64,000 nucleotides of DNA. It comes from Leifsonia sp040686855 (GTDB lineage: Bacteria; Actinomycetota; Actinomycetes; Actinomycetales; Microbacteriaceae). The stretch's first letter is position 1, and every line of letters starts with the position of its first letter. A program made the translations under genes and the position numbers. Positions 1 through 8,316 of this stretch are shown here, one piece after another. The notes beneath the pieces are model-generated. The model did no database searches. It was given only the letters and a program-made list of their open reading frames with translations, and was not told the origin of the DNA. Location of the stretch: positions 124,001 through 188,000 of the forward strand of contig NZ_JBFBOG010000002.1 in NCBI RefSeq assembly GCF_040686855.1. The letters run 5' to 3'.

Positions 1-904
1 GGGCACCGCCGGGAAGGCGGCCGGCTGGACGTTCGCGATGCTGATCGCGACGCAGGTCGCCGGCGTCATCGAACTGAACGTCTCGAACTCGGCGGGCGCC
101 GCCTATGCCGGCTCCTTCGCCATGCAGAACGCGTGGCTCATCTTCATGCTGCCGCACGGCATCATCGCCGTCTCGATCGTCACGGCCTTCTACACGCGGA
201 TGGCCGAGCACGCGCATCGCGGATCCATCCAGGACTTCCGGCAGGACTTCTCCTCCGCCGCCCGCTCGATCATGTTCCTCATCGTGTTCTCGTCGGCGGC
301 TCTGATCGTGACGGCGTACCCCATCGCGCGCGTGTTCACCCAGGACTACCAGGCCATGGGTCTCGTCCTCATCGCGTACCTCGTCGGCCTCGTCCCGTTC
401 TCGCTGGTGTTCATGGCGCAGCGGGCGTTCTACTCGCTGGGGGACACACGCACGCCGTTCCTCTTCACGCTCGCCCAGGTGGCCGTGATCATCGTCGGCG
501 TGCTGCTGTGCTTCCTGGCGCCGCCGGAGACGCGAGCGGCGTCGGTCGCTCTGGTCGTGTCGATCGCCAGCGTCGTTCAGGCGGTCCTCGCCTTCGCGCT
601 GCTCCGGCGGCGCACCGGGGGAGTGGACGGCACCCGCATCCTCGGTTCGCTGTGGCGCTTCGTGCTCGCCGGCCTCGCCTCCATCGCCGCGGGCGCCGGG
701 TTCCTCGTCATCCTCGGCGGCGTCGGCCAGGGCGCCTTCCCGGTCAGCGGCCCTGTCGCCGCCATCATCGCGACAGCCGTCATCGGCGTCGTCATGCTGG
801 TTGTGTACGTGGGGTTCCTCGTCATCCTCCGCTCGCCCGACCTGGAGGCCGGAATCGCCCCCGTCCTGAACCGGCTCCGAGGCCGTGCTCGCGCGTCCAG
901 GTGA
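1..904 (+). CDS. murJ: MurJ-type lipid II flippase, 3' part
   Basis: The gene is cut by the window edge; the reading frame is open from base 2, so the true start lies upstream. The visible 300 residues are highly hydrophobic, with repeated membrane segments of the MviN/MurJ (MOP exporter) type. MurJ moves lipid-linked peptidoglycan precursor across the inner membrane. The C-terminus ends soon after the last hydrophobic segment in a short basic tail, with no pseudokinase or extracellular extension visible. The stop codon overlaps the promoter of trxB. Family is confident; the symbol rests on position and fold because the N-terminal half is not seen. Confidence 0.85.
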   Translation, partial: GTAGKAAGWTFAMLIATQVAGVIELNVSNSAGAAYAGSFAMQNAWLIFMLPHGIIAVSIVTAFYTRMAEHAHRGSIQDFRQDFSSAARSIMFLIVFSSAALIVTAYPIARVFTQDYQAMGLVLIAYLVGLVPFSLVFMAQRAFYSLGDTRTPFLFTLAQVAVIIVGVLLCFLAPPETRAASVALVVSIASVVQAVLAFALLRRRTGGVDGTRILGSLWRFVLAGLASIAAGAGFLVILGGVGQGAFPVSGPVAAIIATAVIGVVMLVVYVGFLVILRSPDLEAGIAPVLNRLRGRARASR

Positions 905-933
905 CACGGAATAGCATCCGCCTAGGATGTGTT
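901..933 (+). promoter_or_regulatory. trxBA promoter with SigR/SigH-type and housekeeping-type elements
   Basis: GGAAT at 908-912, exactly 18 bases, then GTT at 931-933 matches the consensus of the thiol-oxidative-stress sigma factors SigR (Streptomyces) and SigH (mycobacteria). A housekeeping-like pair, GTGACA at 901-906 and TAGGAT at 923-928 with a 16-base spacer, overlaps it. The site lies at the end of murJ, about 50 bases before the trxB start. trxBA is a classical SigR/SigH target, so the match is biologically coherent. Confidence 0.7.
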
Positions 934-986
934 CTACAGGTCGACGCCTCCAGACGAAGGTGTCAGGACAGATCAGGAGTTCCGCT

Positions 987-1973
987 GTGCGGCAGATCAT
1001 CATCATCGGTTCCGGCCCTGCCGGTTACACCGCGGCCATCTACGCGGCCCGCGCCAACCTCAAGCCGCTGCTGATCGCCTCCTCCGTCGAGGCCGGCGGC
1101 GAGCTGATGAACACCACCGAGGTCGAGAACTTCCCCGGCTTCCCCGAGGCGGTCATGGGACCGGACCTCATGTTCAAGATGCAGGCGCAGGCCGAGAAGT
1201 TCGGCACCGAGATCGTGCTCGACGACGTCGTTTCGGTCGACCTGACCGGCGAGGTCAAGAAGGTCACCCTCGGCTCCGGCGCGGTGCACGAGGCGCTTGC
1301 CGTGATCTTCGCGACCGGCTCCGCCTACCGCAAGCTGGGTCTCGCCGACGAGGAGCGACTGTCCGGGCACGGCGTGTCCTGGTGCGCCACCTGCGACGGC
1401 TTCTTCTTCCGTCAGCGCACGATCGCCGTCGTCGGCGGCGGCGACTCCGCGATGGAGGAGGCCACGTTCCTCACGCGCTTCGCCGACAAGGTGTACATCA
1501 TCCACCGCCGCGACAGCCTCCGCGCCTCCAAGATCATGCAGGACCGCGCGTTCGCCAACGAGAAGATCGAGTTCATCTGGAACTCCGAGGTCATCGGCAT
1601 CGGCGGCGACGAGCAGGTGCAGGATGTGAAGCTGCGCAACCTGGTCACCGGCGAGGAGAGCGAGCTGCACCTGCAGGGCCTCTTCATCGCGATCGGCAAC
1701 GACCCGCGCGTCCACCTGGTCCACGGCCAGCTCGACCTGACCCCGGAGGGTACGATCGCCGTTCAGGGCCGCACCTCGAAGACCAACCTGCCGGGCGTCT
1801 TCGCCGCGGGCGACGTCATCGACCCCACCTACCGCCAGGCGGTCACCGCCGCGGCGTCCGGTACTGTCGCCGCGCTCGACGCGGAGCACTACCTGACCAC
1901 GCTCCCTCAGAACTTGCTCGACAGCGCAGCGGATGGCGCGTCGGGTGACCTCGAACTCACGACCACCGCATAA
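987..1973 (+). CDS. trxB: Thioredoxin-disulfide reductase
   Basis: FAD- and NADPH-dependent reductase that recycles thioredoxin in the cytoplasm. The 328-residue protein has the FAD-binding GSGPAG motif near residues 8-13, the redox CATC motif at Cys133/Cys136 and the NADPH-binding GGGDS motif just after it. The GTG at 987 is chosen because AGGAG lies 7 bases before it and the FAD motif then sits at the usual distance from the N-terminus; an in-frame ATG at 927 would add 20 residues unlike the family. It forms an operon with trxA, 14 bases downstream, probably driven by the promoter at 901-933. Confidence 0.97.
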   Translation: MRQIIIIGSGPAGYTAAIYAARANLKPLLIASSVEAGGELMNTTEVENFPGFPEAVMGPDLMFKMQAQAEKFGTEIVLDDVVSVDLTGEVKKVTLGSGAVHEALAVIFATGSAYRKLGLADEERLSGHGVSWCATCDGFFFRQRTIAVVGGGDSAMEEATFLTRFADKVYIIHRRDSLRASKIMQDRAFANEKIEFIWNSEVIGIGGDEQVQDVKLRNLVTGEESELHLQGLFIAIGNDPRVHLVHGQLDLTPEGTIAVQGRTSKTNLPGVFAAGDVIDPTYRQAVTAAASGTVAALDAEHYLTTLPQNLLDSAADGASGDLELTTTA

Positions 1974-1987
1974 GGAGAAACAAGACA

Positions 1988-2314
1988 ATGTCAGCAGCAC
2001 GTTCGGTCACGGACTCCAGCTTCGAGCAGGACGTCCTCAACAGCGAGAAGACCATCCTCGTGGACTTCTGGGCTGAGTGGTGCGGTCCGTGTCGCGCCGT
2101 CGGCCCGATCCTCGACCAGATCGCCTCCGAGCACGCCGACAAGATCGAGATCGTCAAGCTCAACGTCGACGAGAACCCGCAGACCGCTGCGAAGTACCAG
2201 ATCACCTCCATCCCCGCGATGAAGGTGTACCAGGGTGGCGAGGTCGTCAAGACCGTCATCGGCGCCAAGCCGAAGCCCGCCCTCGAGGCCGACCTGGCCG
2301 CCTACCTCGCGTAG
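1988..2314 (+). CDS. trxA: Thioredoxin
   Basis: Small 108-residue cytoplasmic protein disulfide reductase. The active site WCGPC is present with cysteines 32 and 35, followed by the conserved cis-proline region (TSIPA). An AAGGAG ribosome site overlaps the end of trxB. It is the electron acceptor of TrxB and is co-transcribed with it; a strong hairpin terminator follows. Confidence 0.97.
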   Translation: MSAARSVTDSSFEQDVLNSEKTILVDFWAEWCGPCRAVGPILDQIASEHADKIEIVKLNVDENPQTAAKYQITSIPAMKVYQGGEVVKTVIGAKPKPALEADLAAYLA

Positions 2315-2332
2315 CGCGACCCGTCCTCTTCA

Positions 2333-2369
2333 GACCCGTCCGGCGCTCATCCGCCGGGCGGGTCTTTTT
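2333..2369 (+). terminator. Rho-independent terminator after trxA
   Basis: GACCCG (2333-2338) pairs with CGGGTC (2359-2364), with further CCGG/CCGG pairing inside, followed by a run of five T (2365-2369). It ends the trxBA operon. Confidence 0.85.
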
Positions 2370-2452
2370 CGTACCCGCTGACGGTCACCGATTTTCCCGC
2401 CGGTGCACCGCCCCCATAGCATTGCTGAACGGCAGAGAAACGGAATCCACAC

Positions 2453-3778
2453 GTGATCGAACAGGGGACCTCGCAGCAGCGGGGCAACAATCTGGACCCG
2501 TGGTACAACCACTACGCGCAGCGCACCAGCGGCCTGGCCGCCAGTGAGGTCCGAGCCCTGTTCGCTGTCGCCAGCCGCCCCGAGGTGGTCTCGCTGGCCG
2601 GCGGCATGCCGTACGTGTCCGCCCTCCCGCAGGACCTCGTGGTCGGGGCGATGGACCGGGTCATGCGCGAGCAGGGCGCCGTCGCGCTGCAGTACGGCTC
2701 CGGCCAGGGCGTTCCGGCCCTTCGCGAGCAGATCCTCGATGTGATGGCGCTCGAAGGGATCAGCGGGAGCGCCGACGACGTCATCGTGACGACCGGCTCG
2801 CAGCACGCGCTGGAGCTGTTCAGCAAGCTCTTCCTCGATCCGGGGGATGTGGTGCTCGCCGAGGGCCCCAGCTACGTGACCGCGATGGTCATCTTCAAGT
2901 CCTACCAGGCCGAGGTCGACCACGTCCCCTCCGATGAGCACGGCCTCATCCCCGAGGCGCTGCGTGAGCACATCGCCCGGCTCAAGGCCGCAGGGCGAAC
3001 CCTCAAGTTCCTTTACACGGTGCCGACCTTCCACAACCCCGCCGGTGTGACCCTCACCTGGGAACGCCGCCTGGAAATCCTGGAGATCGCGCGCCAGAAC
3101 GACATCCTCGTGCTGGAGGACAACCCCTACGGGCTGCTGTACTTCGACGAGAAGCCCCCGGCGGCCATGCGTTCGGTCGAGAAGGACGGCGTCGTGTACC
3201 TGGGCACGTTCTCGAAGACGCTCGCCCCCGGTTTCCGGGTGGGCTGGGCGCTCGCGCCGCACGCCATCCGCGAGAAGCTCATCCTCGCCAACGAGGCGGC
3301 GGTCCTGAGCCCGAGCTCGTTCAGTCAGCTGGTGATCTCCCAGTACCTCAGCGACGCCGACTGGAAGGGTCAGATCGACACCTTCCGCGGCGTGTACCGC
3401 GAGCGCAAGGAGGCGATGGTGTCGGCGCTGTCGGAGCACCTGCCCGAGCTCAGCTGGACCGACCCCAACGGCGGGTTCTACGTGTGGGTCACCCTGCCTC
3501 CGCACCTCGACTCCAAGGCGATGCTTCCGCGCGCGGTCACCGAGCTCGTGGCCTACACGCCGGGTACCGCGTTCTTCGCCGATGGATCGGGCGCCCAGAA
3601 CATCCGTCTGTCGTTCTGCTACCCGACGCCCGAGAACATCCGGGTCGGCGTTCGCCGGCTCGCCAACGTGATCGGCGGGGAGCAGGACCTGCTGGACACC
3701 TTCGCCGGCACCGGTCCCCTCGACGCATCGCGGCGCCGCAGCCGGACCAGCGCCAACCCTCCCACCGACCTCCGCTGA
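2453..3778 (+). CDS. PLP-dependent class I/II aminotransferase (LysN-like)
   Basis: 441-residue fold-type I aminotransferase. The cofactor lysine is Lys255 in the context TFSKTLAPGFRVGW; the EDNPYG segment before it and the late arginine in the IRLSF region complete the active site. There is no N-terminal GntR helix-turn-helix, so it is an enzyme rather than a MocR regulator. It resembles the 2-aminoadipate / broad-specificity aminotransferase group; the substrate cannot be read from sequence. The start is a GTG with only a weak upstream purine stretch. ddl follows 34 bases downstream on the same strand. Confidence 0.85.
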   Translation: MIEQGTSQQRGNNLDPWYNHYAQRTSGLAASEVRALFAVASRPEVVSLAGGMPYVSALPQDLVVGAMDRVMREQGAVALQYGSGQGVPALREQILDVMALEGISGSADDVIVTTGSQHALELFSKLFLDPGDVVLAEGPSYVTAMVIFKSYQAEVDHVPSDEHGLIPEALREHIARLKAAGRTLKFLYTVPTFHNPAGVTLTWERRLEILEIARQNDILVLEDNPYGLLYFDEKPPAAMRSVEKDGVVYLGTFSKTLAPGFRVGWALAPHAIREKLILANEAAVLSPSSFSQLVISQYLSDADWKGQIDTFRGVYRERKEAMVSALSEHLPELSWTDPNGGFYVWVTLPPHLDSKAMLPRAVTELVAYTPGTAFFADGSGAQNIRLSFCYPTPENIRVGVRRLANVIGGEQDLLDTFAGTGPLDASRRRSRTSANPPTDLR

Positions 3779-3812
3779 CGAGCCAGTCCCTAGCGACGAG
3801 AAAGACCTGATC

Positions 3813-4769
3813 ATGGCACAAAATGACGTACTGGACATCGTCGTTCTCGCTGGCGGCATCTCGCACGAGCGCGATGTGTCCCTGCGCAGCGGCCGCCGGG
3901 TCGCGGACGGCCTGAACGCGCTGGGCCACCGGGTTTCGCTCCGCGACCCCGATGCCTCGCTGCTCGCGTTCCTTGACGAGAGCCGTCCCGATGTGGTGTG
4001 GCCCGCGCTGCATGGGGCGAGCGGTGAGGACGGTGCCCTGCGTGGGCTCCTGGAGCTGACGGGCGTCCCGTTCGTCGGATCCCGTGCGGCCGCATCCCGG
4101 CTCGCCTGGTCGAAGCCGACTGCCAAGACGATCGTGGCGCGCGCCGGCGTCGCCACTCCGGCGTCGGTGACCCTTCCGCAGGAGACCTTCCGCGAGCTCG
4201 GCGCGGGGAGCGTGCTCGAGACGGTGCTCGCGGGGCTGGCCCTTCCCGTCGTGGTCAAGCCGGCCCAGGGAGGGTCGGCGCAGGGTGTCACGATCGTCAC
4301 CTCCGCCGAGGAGCTTCCGCGCGCGATGGTCGACGCGTACACCTACTCCGACGTCGCCCTGATCGAGCAGAAGGCCGATGGGGTGGAGGTGTCGGTCGCG
4401 GTGGTGGACACGGGGGATGGCCCCTCCGCGCTGCCGGCTGTCGAGATCGAGCCGGTCGAGGGCGCGTACACGTTCGACGCGCGGTACAACGCGGGGGAGA
4501 CGCGGTTCTACGTGCCCGCGCGGCTGGATGAGCAGATCTCGCAGGCTGTCGCCGAGGCGGCCGTGAACGCCCACATCGCGCTGGGCCTGCGGCATCTGTC
4601 CCGCATCGACCTGATCGTGGACGCGGCGGGGACGCCGTGGTTCCTCGAAGCGAACGTGCTTCCCGGGCTCACCGAGACGTCGATCATGCCCCAGGCGATC
4701 ACCGCTTCCGGTCGCGAGCCGGGCGACATCTACGCCGCGCTGGCTCGCGCGGCGATCGCCGACGCCTGA
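3813..4769 (+). CDS. ddl: D-alanine--D-alanine ligase
   Basis: ATP-grasp enzyme joining two D-alanines for the peptidoglycan stem peptide. The 318-residue protein carries the N-terminal LAGGISHERDVSL motif, the ALHGASGEDG motif, the ATP-grasp segment VVKPAQGGSAQGV and the C-terminal ANVLPGLTETS motif with its metal and substrate ligands. The stop codon abuts the parB stop codon on the other strand with no base between (TGATCA), leaving no room for a separate terminator. Confidence 0.92.
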   Translation: MAQNDVLDIVVLAGGISHERDVSLRSGRRVADGLNALGHRVSLRDPDASLLAFLDESRPDVVWPALHGASGEDGALRGLLELTGVPFVGSRAAASRLAWSKPTAKTIVARAGVATPASVTLPQETFRELGAGSVLETVLAGLALPVVVKPAQGGSAQGVTIVTSAEELPRAMVDAYTYSDVALIEQKADGVEVSVAVVDTGDGPSALPAVEIEPVEGAYTFDARYNAGETRFYVPARLDEQISQAVAEAAVNAHIALGLRHLSRIDLIVDAAGTPWFLEANVLPGLTETSIMPQAITASGREPGDIYAALARAAIADA

Positions 4770-5732
4770 TCAGCTGTAGCTGGGCTGGCCGATCTCCTCG
4801 AGGATGCGGTTGAGGTCCTGAATCGTCGCGAAATCGACCACGATCTGGCCTTTTCTTGCTCCGAGGGTGATCTTCACGCGGGTATTGAGGCGGTCGCCGA
4901 GGGTGCCCGCGATCTCGTCGAGGTGTCCGCGGTGGCGTCCGGCCGTCGCTTTCTGACGGGCCGGCTTCGGCGTCTTGCTGGCGGCCGCCTCTGCCTGTCG
5001 GACCGAAAGGTCCTCGTTGACGATCTTGTCTGCGAGCCGGATCATCGCCTCGTGGTCGTCGCCGAGCGACAGGATCGCTCGGGCGTGACCCGCGCTGAGC
5101 ACGCCGGCGGCGACACGAGCCTGGACGACGGCCGGCAGCTTGAGCAGTCGGATGGTGTTGGTGATCTGCGGGCGCGAGCGGCCGATGCGGGTGGCCAGTT
5201 CTTCCTGCGTGATCCCGAAGTCGGCGAGGAGCTGCTGATAGGCAGACGCCTCTTCGAGCGGATTCAGCTGACTTCGGTGCAGGTTCTCGAGCAGCGCATC
5301 CCGGAGCATGTCCTCATCGGCGGTGTCCTTGATGACCGCGGGGATGGTGTCGAGGCCGAGCTCCTTGGTGGCGCGGAGTCGACGCTCGCCCATGATGAGC
5401 TCGTAGCGTCCCGGGTCGTCCGAGAGCGGACGCACGACGACGGGCTGCAGCACGCCGACCTCGCGGATGCTGGCGACCAGCTCGTCGAGCGCTTCGCGGT
5501 CGAACTCGGTTCGGGGCTGCGCGCGGTTCGGGATGATGTCGTCAGGGGAGAGGCTGGCGAGCCGGGCGCCGGGCACCGCGACGAGGTCGTCCGGCCGCTC
5601 TGCGACGGCAGTCGCCGTCCCCATCCCCGCCGAGTTGTCGGGGAAGAACACGTCCACCGGCCGGCTGGCCTGGTCGCTGGTGGGGATGAGGGCGCCGATG
5701 CCTCGGCCCAGTCCGGTGCGCTTCGCTGCCAT
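4770..5732 (-). CDS. parB: Chromosome partitioning protein ParB
   Basis: CTP-dependent DNA clamp that loads at parS and organises the origin for segregation. The 320-residue protein has the N-terminal ParB/Srx domain with the IMGERRLRA (GERR) nucleotide-binding box, the ENLHRSQLNPLEEA box, a central helix-turn-helix (TQEELATRIGRSRPQITNT) and a C-terminal dimer domain. The basic N-terminus (KRTGLGRGIGAL) is the usual ParA-contact peptide. Its start overlaps the parA stop by one base, so the two are translationally coupled. Its targets are the parS sites at 6673-7448 and 8945. Confidence 0.97.
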   Translation of the reverse strand: MAAKRTGLGRGIGALIPTSDQASRPVDVFFPDNSAGMGTATAVAERPDDLVAVPGARLASLSPDDIIPNRAQPRTEFDREALDELVASIREVGVLQPVVVRPLSDDPGRYELIMGERRLRATKELGLDTIPAVIKDTADEDMLRDALLENLHRSQLNPLEEASAYQQLLADFGITQEELATRIGRSRPQITNTIRLLKLPAVVQARVAAGVLSAGHARAILSLGDDHEAMIRLADKIVNEDLSVRQAEAAASKTPKPARQKATAGRHRGHLDEIAGTLGDRLNTRVKITLGARKGQIVVDFATIQDLNRILEEIGQPSYS

Positions 5733-6625
5733 TAGCGGGGTACTCCTCTGCGTGCGATTTCTGCGGCCGCCTCCATGTAGGAGAGAGAGCCGCTGGAGTT
5801 GGTGTCGTAGCTGATGACGCTCTGTCCGTAGCTCGGTGCCTCGGAGATGCGGACGGAGCGGGGGATGATCGTGTCCAGCACCTCGTTGGGGAAGTGCTCA
5901 CGAACATCGGCGGCGACCTGGTGGGCCAGATTGGTGCGCGAGTCGTACATCGTCAACAGGATGGTCGAGACGCGAAGCTTGGGATTCAGGTGCCGCTCGA
6001 TCAGCTGGATGTTCTTGAGCAGCTGGCTCAGTCCCTCGAGGGCGTAGTACTCGCACTGGATGGGGATAAGCACCTCGGTCGCGGCCACGAACGCGTTGAT
6101 CGTGAGCAGCCCGAGGGAGGGAGGGCAGTCGATGAGCACGTAGTCGATGTCGTACTCGTCGAGGAAGCGGCCGAGCGCGCGCGAGAGCCGCTGCTCGCGC
6201 GCGACCATCGACACCAGTTCAATCTCGGCGCCGGCGAGGTCGATGGTGGCCGGGATGACGAATAGTCCGTCAAACTCGGGGCTCTTCTGGATGACCTCCT
6301 CGAGCTCCCGGTCGTTCACGACGACGTCGTAGACGCTCGGCGTGCCTTCGCGGTGCTCGACGCTGAGGGCCGTGGATGCGTTGCCCTGCGGGTCCAGATC
6401 GATGACCAGTACGCGCGCTCCCGACTTCGCCAGCGCTGCGCTGAGATTAACAACCGTGGTGGTCTTCCCGACGCCACCCTTCTGGTTGGAGATGGTGAAG
6501 ATACGAGTCTTCGAGGGGAGGGGGAGGGTGGTAGCCGCAATCGCCTGCCGGCGGCGCGCGAGATCCTGAATCTCTTGGGCGAGGGGAGTGGTCCCGTCGA
6601 ATGCCACCGGCGTCTCCGTCTCCAT
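5732..6625 (-). CDS. parA: Chromosome partitioning ATPase ParA
   Basis: Deviant Walker ATPase that moves ParB-bound origins. The Walker A motif is NQKGGVGKTTT; DLDPQGNAST and the YVLIDCPPSLG Walker B region follow. The ATG at 6625 gives 297 residues with a 5-base GGGAG sequence close upstream. An in-frame ATG at 6775 would add 50 residues that run through a parS site (read as FHVK), so the shorter start is preferred. The nearest parS (6673) sits in the likely promoter, which suggests ParB could influence parAB expression. Confidence 0.95.
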   Translation of the reverse strand: METETPVAFDGTTPLAQEIQDLARRRQAIAATTLPLPSKTRIFTISNQKGGVGKTTTVVNLSAALAKSGARVLVIDLDPQGNASTALSVEHREGTPSVYDVVVNDRELEEVIQKSPEFDGLFVIPATIDLAGAEIELVSMVAREQRLSRALGRFLDEYDIDYVLIDCPPSLGLLTINAFVAATEVLIPIQCEYYALEGLSQLLKNIQLIERHLNPKLRVSTILLTMYDSRTNLAHQVAADVREHFPNEVLDTIIPRSVRISEAPSYGQSVISYDTNSSGSLSYMEAAAEIARRGVPR

Positions 6626-6672
6626 CTCGCTCCCGATCTCACCTACTCCGCCGCGGTCATCGGCGTGGGGTT

Positions 6673-6686
6673 GTTTCACGTGAAAC
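6673..6686. promoter_or_regulatory. parS site 1
   Basis: Perfect palindrome GTTTCACGTGAAAC, flanked by T and C; 47 bases upstream of the parA start codon, in the probable parA promoter. Confidence 0.95.
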
Positions 6687-6830
6687 CTCGTCGCTCCTTG
6701 GTGCTTCGCACCGGCTCTGGGTCGGTCGTTCGGCACACGCGCAGCGCACCCGATGTTCAACTCTAACCCGAGCATCCGACGCCTCTTTACACGGCGCGCG
6801 TTGCGCGTGGGAGTGCGTGCGAATTGGTGC

Positions 6831-6844
6831 GTTTCACGTGAAAC
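6831..6844. promoter_or_regulatory. parS site 2
   Basis: Perfect GTTTCACGTGAAAC. First member of the periodic series continuing at 6902, 6969, 7034, 7100 and 7167. Confidence 0.95.
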
Positions 6845-7033
6845 GTGCAGGCGTTGCAGGAGCGCTCACGAACGATGGCGGTAGGCGAGCTGAGTCCACT
6901 CGTTGGAGGCGAAACGGTCGGAACGGTTGCTTCCGGCGACCTCGGTCCCCGGGCTGCGGCTCCGCGGCGTTTCGCGTGCACCGTTGGATCGGTTGCAGCC
7001 GAGGTCCGTGGCCCCGCGGTCCAACTCAGCACC

Positions 7034-7047
7034 GTTTCACGTGAAAC
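7034..7047. promoter_or_regulatory. parS site 3
   Basis: Perfect GTTTCACGTGAAAC inside the 67-bp tandem series. Confidence 0.95.
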
Positions 7048-7166
7048 CGTTGGCTTAGTCCCGGCCAAGGGTGTTGAGTGCCGACGTGCCGCCCCGCGGC
7101 GTCCATGTGAAACCGGCGGATCGGTCAAGGCCAGTTGGCTTCCGTGCGGCGGCTACGTCCGGGCTC

Positions 7167-7180
7167 GTTTCACGTGAAAC
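7167..7180. promoter_or_regulatory. parS site 4
   Basis: Perfect GTTTCACGTGAAAC followed by A; 133 bases (two periods) from site 3. Confidence 0.95.
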
Positions 7181-7434
7181 AGTGCGATTGCTTACTTCGA
7201 GCAGGTTCAGGCGTCGGAGATCAGCACCGGCATCGATTCGCGCGAACATACTGGCGGCGGCAGGGCTCCGATACAACCATGAGCTCGCCGAGCTAGCTGG
7301 CCGTGGCGCGATTTCCGCGTCGTTGGGGCGTTACTACGTCGTAAGCGTCGCGTCTGAGCCAACGATGGCCGTGCCGTGCTCAGCAGAAAGCAGGGAGCCT
7401 AGGGTCGCGTGTGAGTGCGGTCCCGCCACGCATA

Positions 7435-7448
7435 GTTTCACGTGAAAC
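7435..7448. promoter_or_regulatory. parS site 5
   Basis: Perfect GTTTCACGTGAAAC; 268 bases from site 4, which is four times 67. Confidence 0.95.
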
Positions 7449-7569
7449 CGACTTCGCGCAGTGCCGACTCCTCGCGGCCTAAGTCGGACAAGCTGCCTAG
7501 TTTTCGGAAGCGTGGGGGTTTTGCGGGGGAGTGACGACGACCCGGTGCCGAACGAGCGCGCTAGCCCGC

Positions 7570-7583
7570 GTTTCACCTGAAAC
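7570..7583. promoter_or_regulatory. Near-perfect parS site
   Basis: GTTTCACCTGAAAC differs from the perfect site by one base in the central CG. It lies 135 bases from site 5, about two periods. Confidence 0.7.
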
Positions 7584-7813
7584 GGCCCGGTTGATAGAGG
7601 TGAGCGGCCCTGCCGACCGAAGGGCACCACTGCGCGATCCACCCGAGACGTACTCGCAGACCTCTTACGTCATCGTTGTAGGAAGAAACTCCATCAACGG
7701 GGCGGATATGAGGTGGTGGTCGCGACCTAGCGGTGAGCTGCGCATCTCGGGCATCGGCGACTCGGTAGCGGGTGAGCAACAGCGTGAGGGTGCGCGAGTC
7801 CAGGCTGGGATTC

Positions 7814-7827
7814 GTTTCATATGAAAC
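7814..7827. promoter_or_regulatory. Variant parS-like palindrome
   Basis: GTTTCATATGAAAC is still a perfect palindrome, but the central CG is replaced by TA. The symmetric change suggests a compensated variant rather than random decay; whether ParB binds it is unknown. Confidence 0.5.
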
Positions 7828-8316
7828 AGTCCCCTCGCAGCGTCGCCCAGTCGGTACTCGGGCGTCGGCTCATGCGGTCGGCGGCTGCGACCTCTCGATT
7901 TGCAGCGCACTTTGCCCACTGGCCGCGATGGAGCAGCATCCGCCCGCGCGGACGATGGGGGCGTCACCCAGCTCGGGGTATGCCATGCCGCGACCGACCT
8001 ACCCGGCAGGCCTCAAGGCGACCATCCGCGCTCGCTCCTCCACCCGCGTGAACCGCCACCGGCGCATCCAGAGCAATTCAGTGCGTTGGCTCATCGGTAA
8101 GCACCCTCGGTCGTCGGGCGCACCGACGGGCAGAACGGCCGTGGCCATCGCCCGCAGCCCGAACTACCACCGTCACGGCCCCGAATCAGACGCCGCACGT
8201 GCCGAAATCGAGTCGGCCGACAACTCCGAGCAGCGCTTAGAACGGCTCTCAGCGAACCGAAGCGCGTGCTCCAGAGCCCGGAGACGCCTTCTAAGCCGGA
8301 GTCCGGCGGCCCGAAT

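Larger units (their letters stand above)
6902..7246. repeat. Degenerate tandem repeat of parS-containing units, period about 67 bp
   Basis: parS-like 14-mers begin at 6902 (10/14 matches to GTTTCACGTGAAAC), 6969 (11/14), 7034 (14/14), 7100 (10/14), 7167 (14/14) and 7235 (9/14). Intervals are 67, 65, 66, 67 and 68 bases. The flanks also match: a TTGGATCGGTTGC-like stretch follows several of the sites, and CCGCGG precedes several. For example, 6957-7000 and 7088-7131 align over about 44 bases. This looks like an old tandem duplication in which alternate palindromes have decayed. Confidence 0.65.
6626..8316. other. Gene-free parS-rich region (centromere-like) between parA and rsmG
   Basis: About 1.7 kb with no convincing gene on either strand. 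Open frames of 60-180 codons exist but have no recognisable domain, low-complexity Arg/Ser/Pro composition and no ribosome sites, and the longest are interrupted by parS palindromes. The region contains five perfect GTTTCACGTGAAAC sites, two near-perfect ones and several decayed copies at a spacing near 67 bp. It must also hold the parA promoter. It is best read as the centromere-like ParB loading region. Confidence 0.75.

Noticed and set aside
2330..4342. Long minus-strand frame opposite the aminotransferase and ddl
   Set aside because: It is the GC-driven mirror of two clearly recognised genes and has no domain of its own.
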